Source: Pelargonium x hortorum (taxonomy: Eukaryota > Streptophyta > Magnoliopsida > Geraniales > Geraniaceae). From it: 64,000 nucleotides of DNA. Below are positions 1 through 13,559 of the stretch, piece by piece (the stretch's first letter is position 1; each line of letters opens with the position of its first letter). Made by a program: the position numbers and the translations under genes. The notes beneath the pieces were generated by a model, which ran no database searches, was not told where the DNA came from, and saw only the letters and a list, made by a program, of their open reading frames with translations. The stretch is from contig JAYMTJ010000020.1 in the NCBI GenBank assembly GCA_036897525.1, positions 1-64,000 on the forward strand, given 5' to 3'.

Positions 1-26
1 TATAATATAATATAATATAATATAAT
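1..26. repeat. TATAA microsatellite
   Basis: The window begins with five perfect TATAA units plus TA. The array probably continues to the left of the window edge. It is followed by ordinary AT-rich non-coding DNA. Confidence 0.9.
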
Positions 27-3000
27 AGGAAACGCTTTAGACTAAGCCTTAATATGTAACATATAGAGGTCTTAATGGGTGTTCAGGATGTCAAGAAAAT
101 TCCTTTTCTGTAAGCTTTCTATAGTTATCCCATTCAATGGAAATTCATTGGAAAAAGTAAGTATCGTTTACTAAAAAACCTTGTATCTGCGTTTCGTGAA
201 TGAACATAAATCTGAGAATAGCTCCTCTGCTAATGGAATTTAAATAAAAAGCATTAGTGCCAGCTCCACGAAAGGTTCAGCTGCTACATTTATTTTCTCA
301 TAGGAAAAAATGTTATTAAGGAAGCCTGGTTAAGCTCGTATATTACAGGGACCCTGCGACCCATGGGAGAGTAATCAAACACTAGAAATACGAGATAACA
401 TATTTACAGACCCCTTATATCATATCCCATTGGTTTTCTTAAAAAAAAAGCTTCAAAGACCCTCTCTATTTGTTTTATCTAGAAGAGTTACCAGCCTAGA
501 TTAGCTTTTGTTTATGCCAAAAAACCCGGTTTGAACCTTGGAAATCTCTGTAAAATAATAAACGTTTTTGTTCCTTTTCAGCAGTTTAAACTATCAATCC
601 CAGCGAGAAGCACAATAACTAAGCAATTTTCTAGTCTAATTTCTAACAGTTTGGTCCCACAAAACAGCTAAAATATCGATGACGTATTCTTATTAATGCA
701 TACAGAAAGGAAAGCATCTCTTTAATTGTTAACGGGTTAAATTAGATTTCCTTCTTAGTCCAACCAAGTGTAGTTAGTTTAACATTTACGTTTTACTCCT
801 AATCCAAAGTAACCCCTGATGAATAAAAGAGACCTATACACTCTGACACGGGACACATAAAACACTAAACACTTTTTTTATGTGAGTGTATTACAGCGTA
901 AGTATCAGGTATAAGGACACCCTTGTTCAAATGAAATATAATGGATACTTTTCTTATAAAATGACTCTCTCAAAACTAGTTAACTTTTCTTGGTTATGTA
1001 AGTCTCAAAGGGATCCCCGTGAGGCTATATTCTGAGAGATGATTAAGGGTATAAACTTTTATGAGTGATCACAGCGGGAAGTTACCGTCTCCTACTGAAT
1101 TGAATATCCTGGGAAGTTTTGCAGATAATTGTATGAATTCATAGGTATTTTACTTTCAGAAAATTAATGTAACTGTCTCCCCTCGTCGATTTTCTTTCTT
1201 AGTTTATTCTTTAAATAAGGAAACACCTTGACTTGAACCCCTGTCACTAATGACTAATGGCGGAATTGACTTTACTTTTGATCTCTTGCTCTCTCTCATT
1301 CTATAGATAAAGAACAATACAGCAATTGGCGAGATTCTAGTTTTCTTTTGATTTGACTACAAGTCAGTTACCTTGGGACTTTATAATAAAAGTAAGGTAT
1401 AAAATTCCCTTGAAAAAAATGAATTATAGCTATACCTTATTCTATCCATTAGTACACCAAATTAATTTCAAATTAACTATTACCGGATTATAAACCCACA
1501 AAAACAAGTAGGGGAATCCCTATAAGAAATGCTTTCGTCTGATAACTCTTACCAATTGCAGCTGTATAAGTAAGGGATCTAACCTCACTAGGACTTCCTC
1601 AATATTACAGGATTCTTAGAATAGGATATCCAAAAAGAAGGTACAACTAGATACATTCTTTATCCTATCCAGAGACAGAACTCTTTTCTTTTACAAGCAA
1701 GAGAAGTTTGATATATCAAACCCCGGCGGTGTAAACTACAAAGATTTAAATAAAATACCTTAAGTATCGCTTCGGGTAACCTTGACAAATAAAGTGTTAT
1801 AACTTCTAAAAATTGCTTAATAAATACTATAGCAAAATGGATATACTAAACTTCTATATCTAAATCTAGCCCAAAAGGTATTTCAGTCCTAGACAACACC
1901 TAGCTCACAAGCTACCGTCGAAGTTGTAAAATCCTGGGGTTCCTAAGTCTAATAAACGGTAAGTCTTGTCCCTTGTCAATCCAGAGTGTATAAGAATAGA
2001 GCAAATTTATCTGTGTTAGTTAACAAGGAGTGGGTCTAGGATAGGAAATAAGTTAACAAAAAAGGGTTTTCATAGAGATTATAGATACTGGATGACTAAG
2101 ACAAAATCTTTCTTTTAAATACACACGACTAACTTGCTTTCAAACTTTGTTAAGCCTGCCCATTTAATGATAGGGCCTCGTAGATATAAAATAAAACAAT
2201 CGAGTTAGATATCCCTTTTCTTTCTCTAAGAGCTTTAAATTCAAGGGCGTTTACAAATAATCTATCTACTATACTAGGAAAGAAAGAATATGAGTACTAT
2301 ACTGTTATGACGGGTTTTTGTTTACTTTTTTATTTAAGGAGAATTTCCAGCTTTTATAGCATATTTTGGAGGTAGTTTTCCTTCTTCAACAAGATACAAT
2401 TACAATTACAATACTTGCTATACCATCACGTAAAGGTATAATTTTTTTACAAGGCAAAGTGTAGGGGTCCTCGTATTTTGAATGACTATAGAGCTTTCAA
2501 AGTTTCATGAAAAGGATATTTAAGTGTGGTAGGGAAACTCTCTAAACTAATCCAGGGGCTTTCTAGAGAAATTCTGTTTAGATTTATTGTAGAGTAACTA
2601 TTAAAAACAGGGAAGAAGGCCAATTAAACAGACATCTTAATCTTGAATTGAAAAAAAAACTCTGGAATTGGTTGTAGTGTAGTTAAGGTGTGAGGGAAAA
2701 AGAGTTCCCTTTTATCGAGTAGGAGTTTCTGCATAGTGTAAGCTAAGTCTTTCTAAGCACCGGTATATAGTATGGACTTTGAAGTCTTTTCCGCGGATAG
2801 AATAGAATATTGCCAGTGAAGTTTAAAAAATATTGTACTAAGCTGCTCAGCTACAAGTACAAATAGGCGTCCAGAAATTTTATTCCGTATATTTTTATTT
2901 AGGTACACCCGTTACTGACCTGAATTATCATACTTTAATTTAAAGAGTATTAATCCAATCCTGGTTATACTAAAAAAATCTATAGTTATAAGAAGGCATG

Positions 3001-3715
3001 TGTGTGAATAAGAGAGCATCCGATATCAAAATAGCGTAAGAGTAGACTTGCTATATAATTAGTGAACTTTTACTAGATTTAGGGATGGGGTTTGAGAGAT
3101 AAGGATCTTGAATCTCATAACTAGTCAACTTATTCTCTTAAGTGCAAGTGAATACCACATTCTAAAATGCTTCTTTTGAAGTGTAGTATCAAAAAAAAAT
3201 GACTACAGGGATCTCCTATTTACTTTCGAAACAAACTAATGCGAGACAAAATGGCTTTGGGTGAGTACGGATAATAAAAAGTGTATATAATATAAGGAAA
3301 GCAGGTCCAAGCTACTTGAAAATAACAAGTCTAACAAAATAAGTTTAAGTCTGACTCCAGTTTTTTTCCTACCCCGGTTTTACAAGGAGGTTGAAATAAT
3401 TATATGAAATACATTCTATAGAGTATGCGGAGGCCTCTCCTAGGCCTTTATTTACTTCTCTCAATCTAACCCGGAGTTACTCTTGGGAATTCAATTAATT
3501 GTAGAAATTCTTGCTTACTTAAATATTCTAAATTCAGGTTTAGCAAGCATGCATGACATCAGGAAATTCCTCATATCTCTTAAATAAGGGGGCCAGATTC
3601 CCTTTAGAATTCTATAGCCCAACTACATAAATCTTATTCCCTGGAAACATAGAAAACTCGCTATCCGAGGATTTTTTTCCCTTACCATTTGGATTAGTTA
3701 CGGACACCGGAAAGG

Positions 3716-3745
3716 ACTTACAAGGAAATATTGACTGCAAAGGAA
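3716..3745 (+). repeat. 30-bp dispersed repeat, copy 1 of 2
   Basis: This segment matches 54477-54506 in direct orientation at 29 of 30 positions. It begins ACTTACAAGGAAATAT and ends GACTGCAAAGGAA. The two copies lie about 50.8 kb apart. Short dispersed repeats of this kind are common in plant mitochondrial genomes and can support rare recombination. Confidence 0.85.
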
Positions 3746-3779
3746 GGGAAGTCTAAAGAAAGGAAGGGAAGTCTAAAGA
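3739..3779. repeat. perfect 20-bp tandem duplication
   Basis: The unit AAGGAAGGGAAGTCTAAAGA occurs twice head to tail at 3740-3759 and 3760-3779, with one extra shared A on the left. The exact match implies a recent slippage or short-homology duplication. It lies directly next to a segment (3716-3745) that recurs at 54477-54506. Confidence 0.95.
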
Positions 3780-6700
3780 GAATCTATCCGCTCTTGGAAG
3801 CAGATTCCCTGTACGTGATGGTATCACCCGGGGGATGACATGTGGTTAAAGTTTAGGATGAGGGATTCCAGCTTAGTTAGTAGGTCGGTTCCTTGCTATC
3901 AAGGATAGGCTTTTTTTCATGAGGATTAGTGGTCCTATGTTTATAGGCAGAACTTTACTTGGCAGCTAGAGATAGTTTATAGGTTGGTTAAAGAGTTACT
4001 TGGACAGGAATTCAAAGTAGGAGCTTAGTTTTCAAAAATTCCTTATATAATATATTAGGTATTATTAATTAGGCAATAGACTAAACAATAGATAGAATAT
4101 AGAATAAGGTAGTCATGGTGTTAGTTTCAACGGCTTTCTTTTCATGGAATGGTCGTTGTTGGTTCGGGAATATTTTAGAAGAAAGAGAGCGCAAAAGCTT
4201 TCTAGTGACTTGTGAAAAATAGAAAAGTTGGGTCTACTTATTATAATACTTATCGAAGTCATTTCGCCCCATCTGCATATCGACACAAAATTTATGTCAT
4301 CCCGCCCTAGTTTCTATTATATCCTACTTTTTAGCACTAAACACTCTAAAATTAGGGGCCTAATGTTTGTTGTTTGAGTTTTCGTTTATTTTCGGGTTTG
4401 ATACTAGGAAAAAGGAAAGATCTATCAAGTAGTAATACTAAAGGTTTAGAAAGCGAATCCAGTAATCATAAGGAGCAATGTAAAACGGGGCATCAGATTT
4501 CCGGAGACAATCTTTTTAAATACTTTATATAAAACAAACCTCACTTCTATTGGTATGGAGGGAATACCCCTTATCTTTATTTTAATTTCAAATTACGGCC
4601 GAGTATTGATAAGGTAAGGTCTTTATTTCCAAGGCTTACTAGAAATTAAAAGAGTGCGTTCTATCCTTGCGACCCCTATTAAAAGCTGGGCTATACTGTT
4701 TTGATAAGTCCTTGTTTTACTCCATTATTTTACTGCATTATATGGGACTTCTAAAGCTTAAAGATTTCAAAACAACTAAAGCATAGGGGGTCCCTTCATC
4801 ACAGGGCTAAACGCTCCATCTATAGTAAGAAATATTAAAGGGGTAGGTAACATTTACGTCTTATTTAGTCATTTCAAAGGAGCCCCAATCTTGCTATCAC
4901 TTAAGTGCATCCGGAGGAAGGTTAACTCATTATATAGATATACCATCTTACACGAGCAGCAACATCAAGAAAAAGACTTTCTAAACATCCTCTATAAAAG
5001 AAACGTCTCCGGAAACTCTATAAATAAAAAAGTCTCCCCCCTCTAAACCAAAGATTAAGACTCTAATTACTGTATATAAGTTAAGTACACTAAACTAATA
5101 TTGAAGGGAATGAATCCTAGAATTAGTTGATCCCGATCTAGGTTTCATTTCATTGTGAATCATCTATTCCGGAATAATATTAAAGGCTTAAAATTCTGTG
5201 CTTACTTACAGCCATAAGTTTTATTTAAAAGAAAAAACTTCTTTTTGGATTTATTGCACTCTTTATTATATATATTAGCCAAGATTTCTTTTAGTTTGTA
5301 ATGATCAAGGGCGTTCATCAATATTATCTAATTGGTCTAACTTCCACGTCTCAGTCATAGTAAAACTTGTTTATGCTGCGGAGATTCCTTTACCTGCATA
5401 CAATCATGTTACCCTTTAGATATAGGACATTCAGTACTCCTTAGGATAGGGAATACAAATAAGACCCGCAAGCCTCACACTCCTAATAAGAAAGGTATAG
5501 GTATTGGGATAGGTACTATCTCTCTCTGGGGATTCTAGAACTTCTCTTTAGTCAAGGCAGAGTAGCTAACAAAAGCCGGCACTTCTTGGTTACCGGTTTC
5601 CTTATGGTGAAATAAAGTAAGTCTTGTCTAAATACTAGGGAAAGCTTGATTTCTAACACAGAAGAAGCTCTCTTGTCTTTAAGAACTTAATTAAGCCCAT
5701 TGTAACCAGAATCACTTATATACAATAAATCATTTTCTTTATTGTACCCATTCCTTATAAAGGTTAGACTCTTTATTCTCTTAGGATCAAGCAGTGTTTT
5801 GAGTACTTACCATTACCATTCGAAGGTTCAAATCGGTTCATTAGAGGTCTTTTAGGGATAACTTTTCTAAGAAGCTGGGTTGGTACAAGTCCTTTGATCG
5901 TTGCTATTTGTATTGACTTTTTGGTTTTTGTTATAGTAAATCACTTAAATTAAAAAGTCTTTATTCATTGATAACAGTCTGCTTTGGCAATAAGTGCATA
6001 GAATTAATTTGTGGAGTATAGCTACGTGGCAAAGCACGAGTAATCCTTAAATAGTTCTCCGTTTAAAGAGGAAAACGCTTTATGAGAAGTTCCGGGGTTC
6101 CTGTCACAGAAGACCCAGTTTGAAATTCTACAGCAAATAGATTTTATAAGACACAATTTCTGCTTTATAAACTTTTTTTCGATTATTCAAACTATAAGTA
6201 ATTATCTGCTTCTGAAATCTCAAGAGTTATCTATTTAAAACAATTCAGTTTCCTCCTTTTTTTTTATTAAGTAAATATACACCGGGTATTGGACTTTGCC
6301 GTTCAGTGCTTTTCGTTTTACAGCCTTGTCGTATCTAGTAGCCGATAAAAAAGTTTACAGTGGATCGGTTAGTCTCCTTTACAAAAAGCAGCCGTAGCTT
6401 TTCTAAGGGTACTTTTGTACGGGTCGAACCCGCTTTAAGCATTCATTTATACTTAAGTGTCCTGTTACCCCTGATTTACTATTTGTTAGATCTGCCCTAG
6501 TCAGAGTAGCCTCATATGAGTCAAAAACTTCTCGAGTTGTAGTATATTCTGCAGGAATTTCAGCCCAAGATTCAAGGGCATTCCATTCCTTATCGAGCTT
6601 AGAACTCTTGAGTGCAAGGGGCTAAAAGCAGAAGAACGTATAATGGAATGTAGAGCCTAACAAAACTATCTAAAAGGGGCGGCTTTTCCTGTAAAGTAAA

Positions 6701-8250
6701 GCTATGGTATATTATAAATGGAACACTTGCTTGACCAACTTCATCACTGATTGGGATCCTTTACCGACAGGGATTGCTATGGACCGGCTTTGCATTACCT
6801 TCTTAGACTTGCGCCTACCCTCAAGATAGTGTTCCATAATAGGCCGGGTTTTCAATGACAGCTGAGAGTCCTTTACCGTCAATGTCATTAGTATTCCGTT
6901 TATCTTCCTAAATAGTCATTAGAACAATTACGTTTTACCGTCACTCTCATTAGCAACAGATACGGATACCACTCTTGCCGAGAGTCTTCCTTAGAACCGC
7001 TTTAAATCCTCCCTCCTTGTTTGCTTAGCGAGCCAAGGGAATTCAAGTGAACCAGTGTAGCGCTTCCTATAACCTATTGCTGGTGGATTATATAAATAAG
7101 TCCTTCAATTGCCTGCTATGTCAATCTGTATTCAGTTCTTCGAGAAAGTCCTAACCTAAAGAGGATCCTTATTTGGTACCTATATTTTTTTTTACCTCAT
7201 TTTTCCATCAATTTAGACTTTTGCCACAGCAGCCTTGTAGTAGAAAATTCTTAGCGAGTAACATCTTTAAGTGTCCTGTTAAAAGAAAATATTAACTCTC
7301 TTGTCTTGAATTTACTTGGAAAATTAGTTCATCACATCAAAAGATAGATGCCTTAAATATTGAGAGTAGGGTATAAAGTGCAATCAGTTGCTTAGAGCTA
7401 TGCATCCAGAAGAGACTCACAAACAAAGTAATAAAGGAAACTCCTGCTATTAATTATTTGTTGTAATTGTGAAGAAAAGGGAGTAAAAGAAGGGCGCAAA
7501 AGAATCAATCCTGGGTATAATAACCAAAAAGATTGAGATAAAATGACTCACTCACTTACGATGCCCACCTAAAATAAAAAAGAATCGGCTTATAACAAGG
7601 AGTTTTAAAGAAGAAAAAGCTGTTACTGTACTGAACGGGGGTTGGTCTAAGCCTCGAAAGCGGATTCGCTGCTGATATAACGGATTCCTATTGTACTAAT
7701 TTGAAATTAGAAGGAGGGTACTTCTATTAGTAGTAAGTATGTCCATCTATAGGGGTTATGGCCTCCTTTGAACATTTCCTTTAAACTCCGCAAGACTCTT
7801 CATACTAGGTTAGGAATGACCGCATTAAATAAAATAGGGGCCAATTAACGAACGAAAAGCCTTCTGAAAATCCGAGTTTGCAGGCTAGGCAATTCTAAGG
7901 TTTAGAAAAGGAAGGGGTCCCTTTCCGCATTGTTTAATATCTTTCTAATTTAGCACCGACACACAAACAACTATGCCTATAAAAAAACCTAATTATGGAA
8001 GAGTTTTCTCAGAAACCTAGGACTAAGTCGTGTAGAACCCCGATTCAGAATAAACTGCGTCTTGTAAGTGTGCTGTACTATAAAAAAAGTATAACCATAG
8101 GTAGGTAGGTAGTAAAGCAAGCTAGGAAATCTTTGTTGATATTAGTAAATAAAATACGGTGTACTTTAAGAAATTTTATCCATAATAACAAAAAAAACCA
8201 GGAACAACAGCGAGCGAAAAAGTTCATCAATTGAGTTAAAAATTAATAAT

Positions 8251-8318
8251 AATATTGATTGGGGAAGAGAAAGTTTACCCGTAAATATACTGAGGCACAG
8301 AATTCCCCAATCAATATT
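8251..8318. repeat. 16-bp perfect inverted repeat (stem-loop)
   Basis: AATATTGATTGGGGAA at 8251-8266 is the exact reverse complement of 8303-8318, separated by 36 bp. As RNA or cruciform DNA it could form a 16-bp stem. No gene lies nearby, so a role in RNA 3'-end stability or recombination is only a possibility. A 70-codon minus-strand frame across it is probably chance. Confidence 0.9.
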
Positions 8319-10387
8319 TTTGAATTCTCTCCGTAATAGAAGAGTAACTCCTACAAAAGCACCCCGCTTCTGGTACAAGCAATCAAGGTAAGTAACTTGG
8401 CCAAGACTCGCTTTCGCTCTAGATTAAATATCTTTTTTCTTTAAGCTAAACTTTTTTTTAATTGGTATAGCGCTTTCCCTTAATACTGAGTAACACAGGT
8501 TTCAAGTTTTTCTATTAAGTCAAGTCCCCGGGGTTTGTAATTCATAGGCATTTGAAAATACCACAACCAATTCTTGTTTATAAAGAAATCCAGTCAAACA
8601 TATTACGAGCCGTACACTTGTTAGTTTTCTGGTAACTCCTATTTAGAATAAGGCAAAAAAGGAGGACTCCTGTATTAAAGCCAGGAATACTCTTGCTGTT
8701 TGTCTAGAGAAACCCGGTTCTTAAGGCCTTTATATTCATTCATCAATCATAAAGAATTTATCATGCATGGGAGCAGGTTACTAAAAAGCTGTAGTTTGCA
8801 GCAAGGTAACTGAAGGCTTACTTTCTAATAGAATAGGGAAGCTCTTTATCAAACGCAAGTAAGTCATAAGTCTTTTTATTTAGAGGAATACCCTTAGTAC
8901 CCCCTTTTTTGGTATGGTACTGAGTAGGGACCCCCGCTAGTTACATAATTCATGAACCAAAGCCTGTCGTGATTTGGAGCTAGGTGTTTAGGAATATATA
9001 ACAATAGTACAAGTTTAAGTCACGCTCCTTGAGAGGATCAAATTTGAAATATGGTACTTAAATTCTTAGAGTTAGAGCTAATAAGGGTCTTTTACGTCAC
9101 TCCAGCAGGGTTCACGTCTTTGGTATTTTAATATTCCTTTTTTTGTCTAAAGCATACCTTTATTAAACTTTTAGGATTCTTTCACCTTGTAACAATAGGA
9201 ATATAGAGTACTGTAAAATGGAGCCCCTTCATATACCAGGAACAGCGTTTCCCTCTAAAGTAATGCATTAAAAGGAAAGGAAATTCTCATCAGTAAGTCA
9301 ACCCCAAAAGTATCTCTTCCAATAAATACAGAATTCAAAGACAGTATTTCCATACCTACACCACGAAACACTTAAAACCCCTAAAGCCCCGCTTTGTGGA
9401 TTAAAAAATCCTTTGTAAGACTCTAATTATCTTATCCAGGCTATCCAGGGACATTGGACTTAATCAAGGGTCCCTCTCAATTCTAATTTATTTCACGACC
9501 AAATTAAGGCTTTCTTTAGTAGAGCCCTTGCCTTGGTAGTAGGTAACTCGTCGGATACTCCTTAACTTTTTTTTTGAGCAACAGATTTTATTCTAACTAT
9601 TACGAACAGGCGGATCAATTAATTGCGGGAAACTTATCTAGACGTGTAATACTATTAGGACGTTTCTCCTTGAAAATCCTAAGGAACAAAAATTCCCTGT
9701 TTAATATATTCACTTTAATATGACCACCAAATGGGGGTTTAACCTTCTAATAGATCTCTTAGACAGAGCCTTGTTCTATCTATTTCAGATCCTTAAAATC
9801 TGGTGTTCTATAAACAAAAGTAGGGATTCCTTTTCCACAGGGTTTTCCTTGGACCCAAGTGGAGAGGGCTCCTTAAAAAAAAAATCAGGTTATACTAATA
9901 GGTATGCCGAATTAGGTAAAGGAATTTCTGAGGATTTAACTTAACTCTTACCGCTGCCGGGTTGTCTAGTCTACTTCAAACAATTAAGAAAAATCGAAAA
10001 AAGTTTTATTCTGAGCTGATTTGAACCCCTCTTCCTTTTCAATACCAAAATATATAACACCTGTTAGATCTCTTAGTAGCCCAATGAATCTAGAATTTTC
10101 AAGCAAAGGTGAGCTTACTTACCTACCAAAACGGGTTCCCCCTAACACCAGCCTTTGCTGAGTACTCTATGGAATAATGGAATAAAAATCTAATAGGAAA
10201 TGCCCTACACCAGGACCCCTTTTTTCAGAGAAAGACAAAACCCAGCTAACTAGACAGCCCAGACTTTTAAGTTAAATTAAACTCCAAATAGTACAAATGA
10301 ATAGGTAGGTCGGTGCTCTAAAATGCTATAGCTCTGGACGTGAAGGACTTTAGAGAGGCTTCTGTAACTGGTAGAGTTCTCTTCTTC

Positions 10388-10939
10388 CTAGGACCCTGCC
10401 CTACTACTCTCCACAGGCTCTAGCTGACCAATGGATACCAAGTACCATTTGTCTGTGTACTCATTATCTAAAAAAAGGCACTTGAAAGTCAATACCGTTT
10501 GAAGTTGAGTGCTATCAATGACAAGATTGCTAGCAAAGGATATAGTCCTCAGTCTTAATGGAACCAAGGAAGAAATCCGATAATTGAATTGTTCTAACCT
10601 GTAAATGGAAGGTCTTGAGGAACCTTGAAGAATACTGATAATCAAAGTCTTTGTAACCAGTGAATCTAGGAGAAGCGAGTCCTTAGACCTGAATTTCATT
10701 AGATAGAAATCACTAGGTTCAAAGCATCGAGCTGAGCTGGTTTCTTTTCCTTGAATTGTATTGATTCGAACGGATAAATTGGAATTGAATTGAAATTGAA
10801 TGGGTTCGAGGTCCTTTCTTTTAAAGTAGTTGGTTGATAGGTGAATACAAGACTTTGCCATTGACTTTAAATAAAGTATAGGGTTTTCCTGAATTCTGGT
10901 ATTCAAGGTGGGGAAGAGTTCGACTGTAACAGCATTCAC
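10388..10939 (-). CDS. unrecognised open reading frame of up to 183 codons
   Basis: This is the longest open frame outside the nad island. It opens with GTG at 10939 directly after an in-frame TGA. The first ATG is at 10861, residue 27 (MAKSCIHLSTNYF), which would give 157 residues. The product is mixed, mildly basic, Ser/Leu-rich, and has no obvious membrane segment or motif that I know. No Shine-Dalgarno site is expected in a plant mitochondrion. At about one third G+C the chance of 184 stop-free codons anywhere in 64 kb is roughly one in a hundred by my estimate. It is therefore either a real or recently lost coding sequence, or a piece of imported DNA. I do not assign a function. Confidence 0.3.
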   Translation of the reverse strand: MNAVTVELFPTLNTRIQENPILYLKSMAKSCIHLSTNYFKRKDLEPIQFQFNSNLSVRINTIQGKETSSARCFEPSDFYLMKFRSKDSLLLDSLVTKTLIISILQGSSRPSIYRLEQFNYRISSLVPLRLRTISFASNLVIDSTQLQTVLTFKCLFLDNEYTDKWYLVSIGQLEPVESSRAGS

Positions 10940-13559
10940 ATTCCTTCACAGAACTGTTTACTAAGTTTCCAGTCTGGTTATATATTATATCATCCTAATA
11001 CTATGAACCGGATGACGGAGATTGGACTGCTCAAAGATATACAACGAATTCTTTAATTGCTTGTCTGTTTAATAAACGGAGAGGTCCCTGTAGATGGCAC
11101 TAAATAATATTACCTTAATTTCAATTTATAGAATAACCGCGAGCCAAAACAAGGTACTATAGTTGACGGGCGTGGTATAAACAAGTTTTGTATCTTATGA
11201 ATAAAAAATCTTAGTTATAGTGTCCTTTGCAAATTATGTAATACTTAACTTTGGAGTCCTCTTAGATAATTTATTACAATACTACAAATTTCTATAGAAC
11301 TTTGCTTAAGCGCACTACTCGAGTCAAAAAAACGGCTTAAAATGCCTCACAAAAAGGAACCCCTTTATACCTTTAGACCCCTCTCCAAGGCTCCTTATTA
11401 AATTCAAAAAGTACCCTTTAAGAGATGCATATGGATTAAATTGAATAATGCCAAAATTATTATTTAGAATCGATTAAAGTTAATCAATATCTTAAGGTTT
11501 TTTTTGTTTTACCTATTTTGTACTATATCATTTTAATTATTCAATTCACTTTACAGAAACTATCCTGCTTGGAAAATTCCTAGCTATTCCAGCGGAACAA
11601 GGAAGGTGATATAGGGTTCCCTTTTAGTTTATATTATAGAACAAGCCATGTCGAAAGAGAAGTTTAAGTCATTTATAAAGCCAAAGTCGACAAATTCTTT
11701 CCTAGAGCTCCTGTCATGTATTTCTCTTTATTTCTTTTTTATATTTATAGACAATTACGTAAAATACTGGTAGAAAAATATTACTGAAATAGGAGTTTTA
11801 TATTTGTGTTAATAGTAAGTAAAGGCCGAGGATATCCAAGACTAAAGAGCCTTTAAGGTTTCAGTTGACAAGAAATGGGTTGCTTTCTATATTTTGCGGG
11901 GTCTTTTTTACAAAGTTATTTCTAGCCTCTATTCTATTCTGAGTGTGGGTTCGCTCTTTACTTTATGTTATGCGTTACTCGGGATTTTTTTATTTAGTAA
12001 TACGTATAAAAATAAGAGGGTATCTAATAAAGCAAAACTGGACAATAAGCAAGTAGTAACCTCAAACAAATTGTAAGAGTAAATAGCTCCCTTATGGATT
12101 TGTTGAAAACAGTAGGGGGAATAGACATGGCATTGGGGTATTCTTTTGACGAACAAAATTCTGAAGTACCTGGCCTGTTATATGACTGAATATAGAGCCT
12201 TACTATGGTTAGTTCCAATCACTTAATAAATAATATGAAATAAAGATCCATTGAGTAGGATATACCCAGCAAGTCCATAGAAACACGCCACACATTTCTT
12301 AATTACAAAAGCAAGAAGCTCCACCGGGGTTTGATAAGTAAGAGTTATTCCGTCTCAAGGTCAAGAAGTTCTATTCTATAGTGTATCGAGTCTAAAGTCC
12401 TAAAGCGGTTTTTGCTAGAATAAACAAGAATAAAATAACTAAGCACTGCGATACGGGTTTTCCTAAAAAAAGATATAGAAATTTTATCTACGCGGAGCGC
12501 TTTTACCAATGTTCTAAGAATTTCTTGTATACACACAGGCTATAGTAGTGGTGAATTCTGCATTAAATCTTTCTCTTATTGTTGTTTTACTTTCACTGGG
12601 AGTACTAAACATCTAAACTATGTTTATATCCCGTTCTTTTTTTATTTATCAGCAACCGGCACGGAGGTGCCAATAGAGGGCCTTTCTCCGTACACTCGTA
12701 GTTATAGTTATAGACCGCCCTGACAAACAAAAGTTATACTAGATTCTCCTTAGAAAGTCACTTCATTGAAAGGGAATCCCCCAAACCAAGCATATTCGCT
12801 TCGTGATGGTACAAATTTTTAACTATAGACTGCTTTTATACACGGGTTATTTCTCATTATCGTTATATATGACGCTTTCTCTAAGCTGTGCATAACGTAC
12901 TTCTTTCTTAAAAAACTGTAAAAACCAGAACTTTGGTAGACTTTTAAGGATATCGACGGTTCAAAGTTACAAGTTATTTAGTTAAAATTAAAAGAATCTT
13001 ATTCCCTTTAGACTTTAGTATTTCAGAATGTGTTGTGTGGTTTCAATTCCTGTTAGAATTTCGACTTTTAGCATAAATTTAGGAGGCATTCTCCACCCCC
13101 CCCCCAACCCCAAGGGTTCAAGTCTTAACAACTTCGATTTTGAAGGGGGAACTCTGAGCTTAGATGATAGCTATTCTTGGTGCTAGGAGAAGACTAGGAT
13201 AATAGGTACTAAAATGAAGTATAGGTATAAGTGTATAGGGAATCTCTTAAGTTTATTAATTCATCCTAATATTCTTTAGTTTCGTTGGGTTCGAAAGCCG
13301 ATGTGTCAACATTTGCAAGTAGGTTAGGTTCAATTTCCTTAGAGAAGGTGTAAAATGAGCTTAATTAAAATCACTTAGATAATAAGGAATGAATTGAGAG
13401 CACAAAAAATAGCTTAGCTAAAGTAAGGAATATAATCATGTATATAAAGATTCACTTTTTAGCATTAAAAGTAGTCACTAAGTTTCTAAAATTCCTAGCA
13501 GTTTAGCTTTAGATCAATAGTGTATTGCAATAGCCACTTTAATTGACCTTAGGTTTTTT
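10940..13559. other. non-coding, AT-rich, with a poly-C run
   Basis: No gene is supported. A run of ten C residues near 13.1 kb, in a C-rich context, is the longest G/C homopolymer I noticed. Several overlapping short open frames at 11.9-12.5 kb look like chance. Confidence 0.6.

Larger units (their letters stand above)
27..10387. other. non-coding, AT-rich
   Basis: No gene is supported here. The stretch holds many A/T homopolymers, a 20-bp tandem duplication near 3.74 kb, a long hairpin near 8.25 kb, a short (acaatt) run near 2.4 kb and a (ggta) run near 8.1 kb. Open frames are short and of chance length. A frame at 9720-9944 (74 codons) has no recognisable product. Confidence 0.7.

Noticed and set aside
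2333-2375. Possible reverse-strand copy of repeat R1 (TTTAAGGAGAATTTCC followed by GCTTTTATAGCATA)
   Set aside because: Only the AAGGAGAATTTCC part matches well, and AAGGAA-type words are very common in this sequence; too weak to count as a copy.
6390-6435. AGCCGTAG ... TACGGGT as a second group II domain V
   Set aside because: The stem does not close and lacks the spacing and bulge of domain V; no exon follows.
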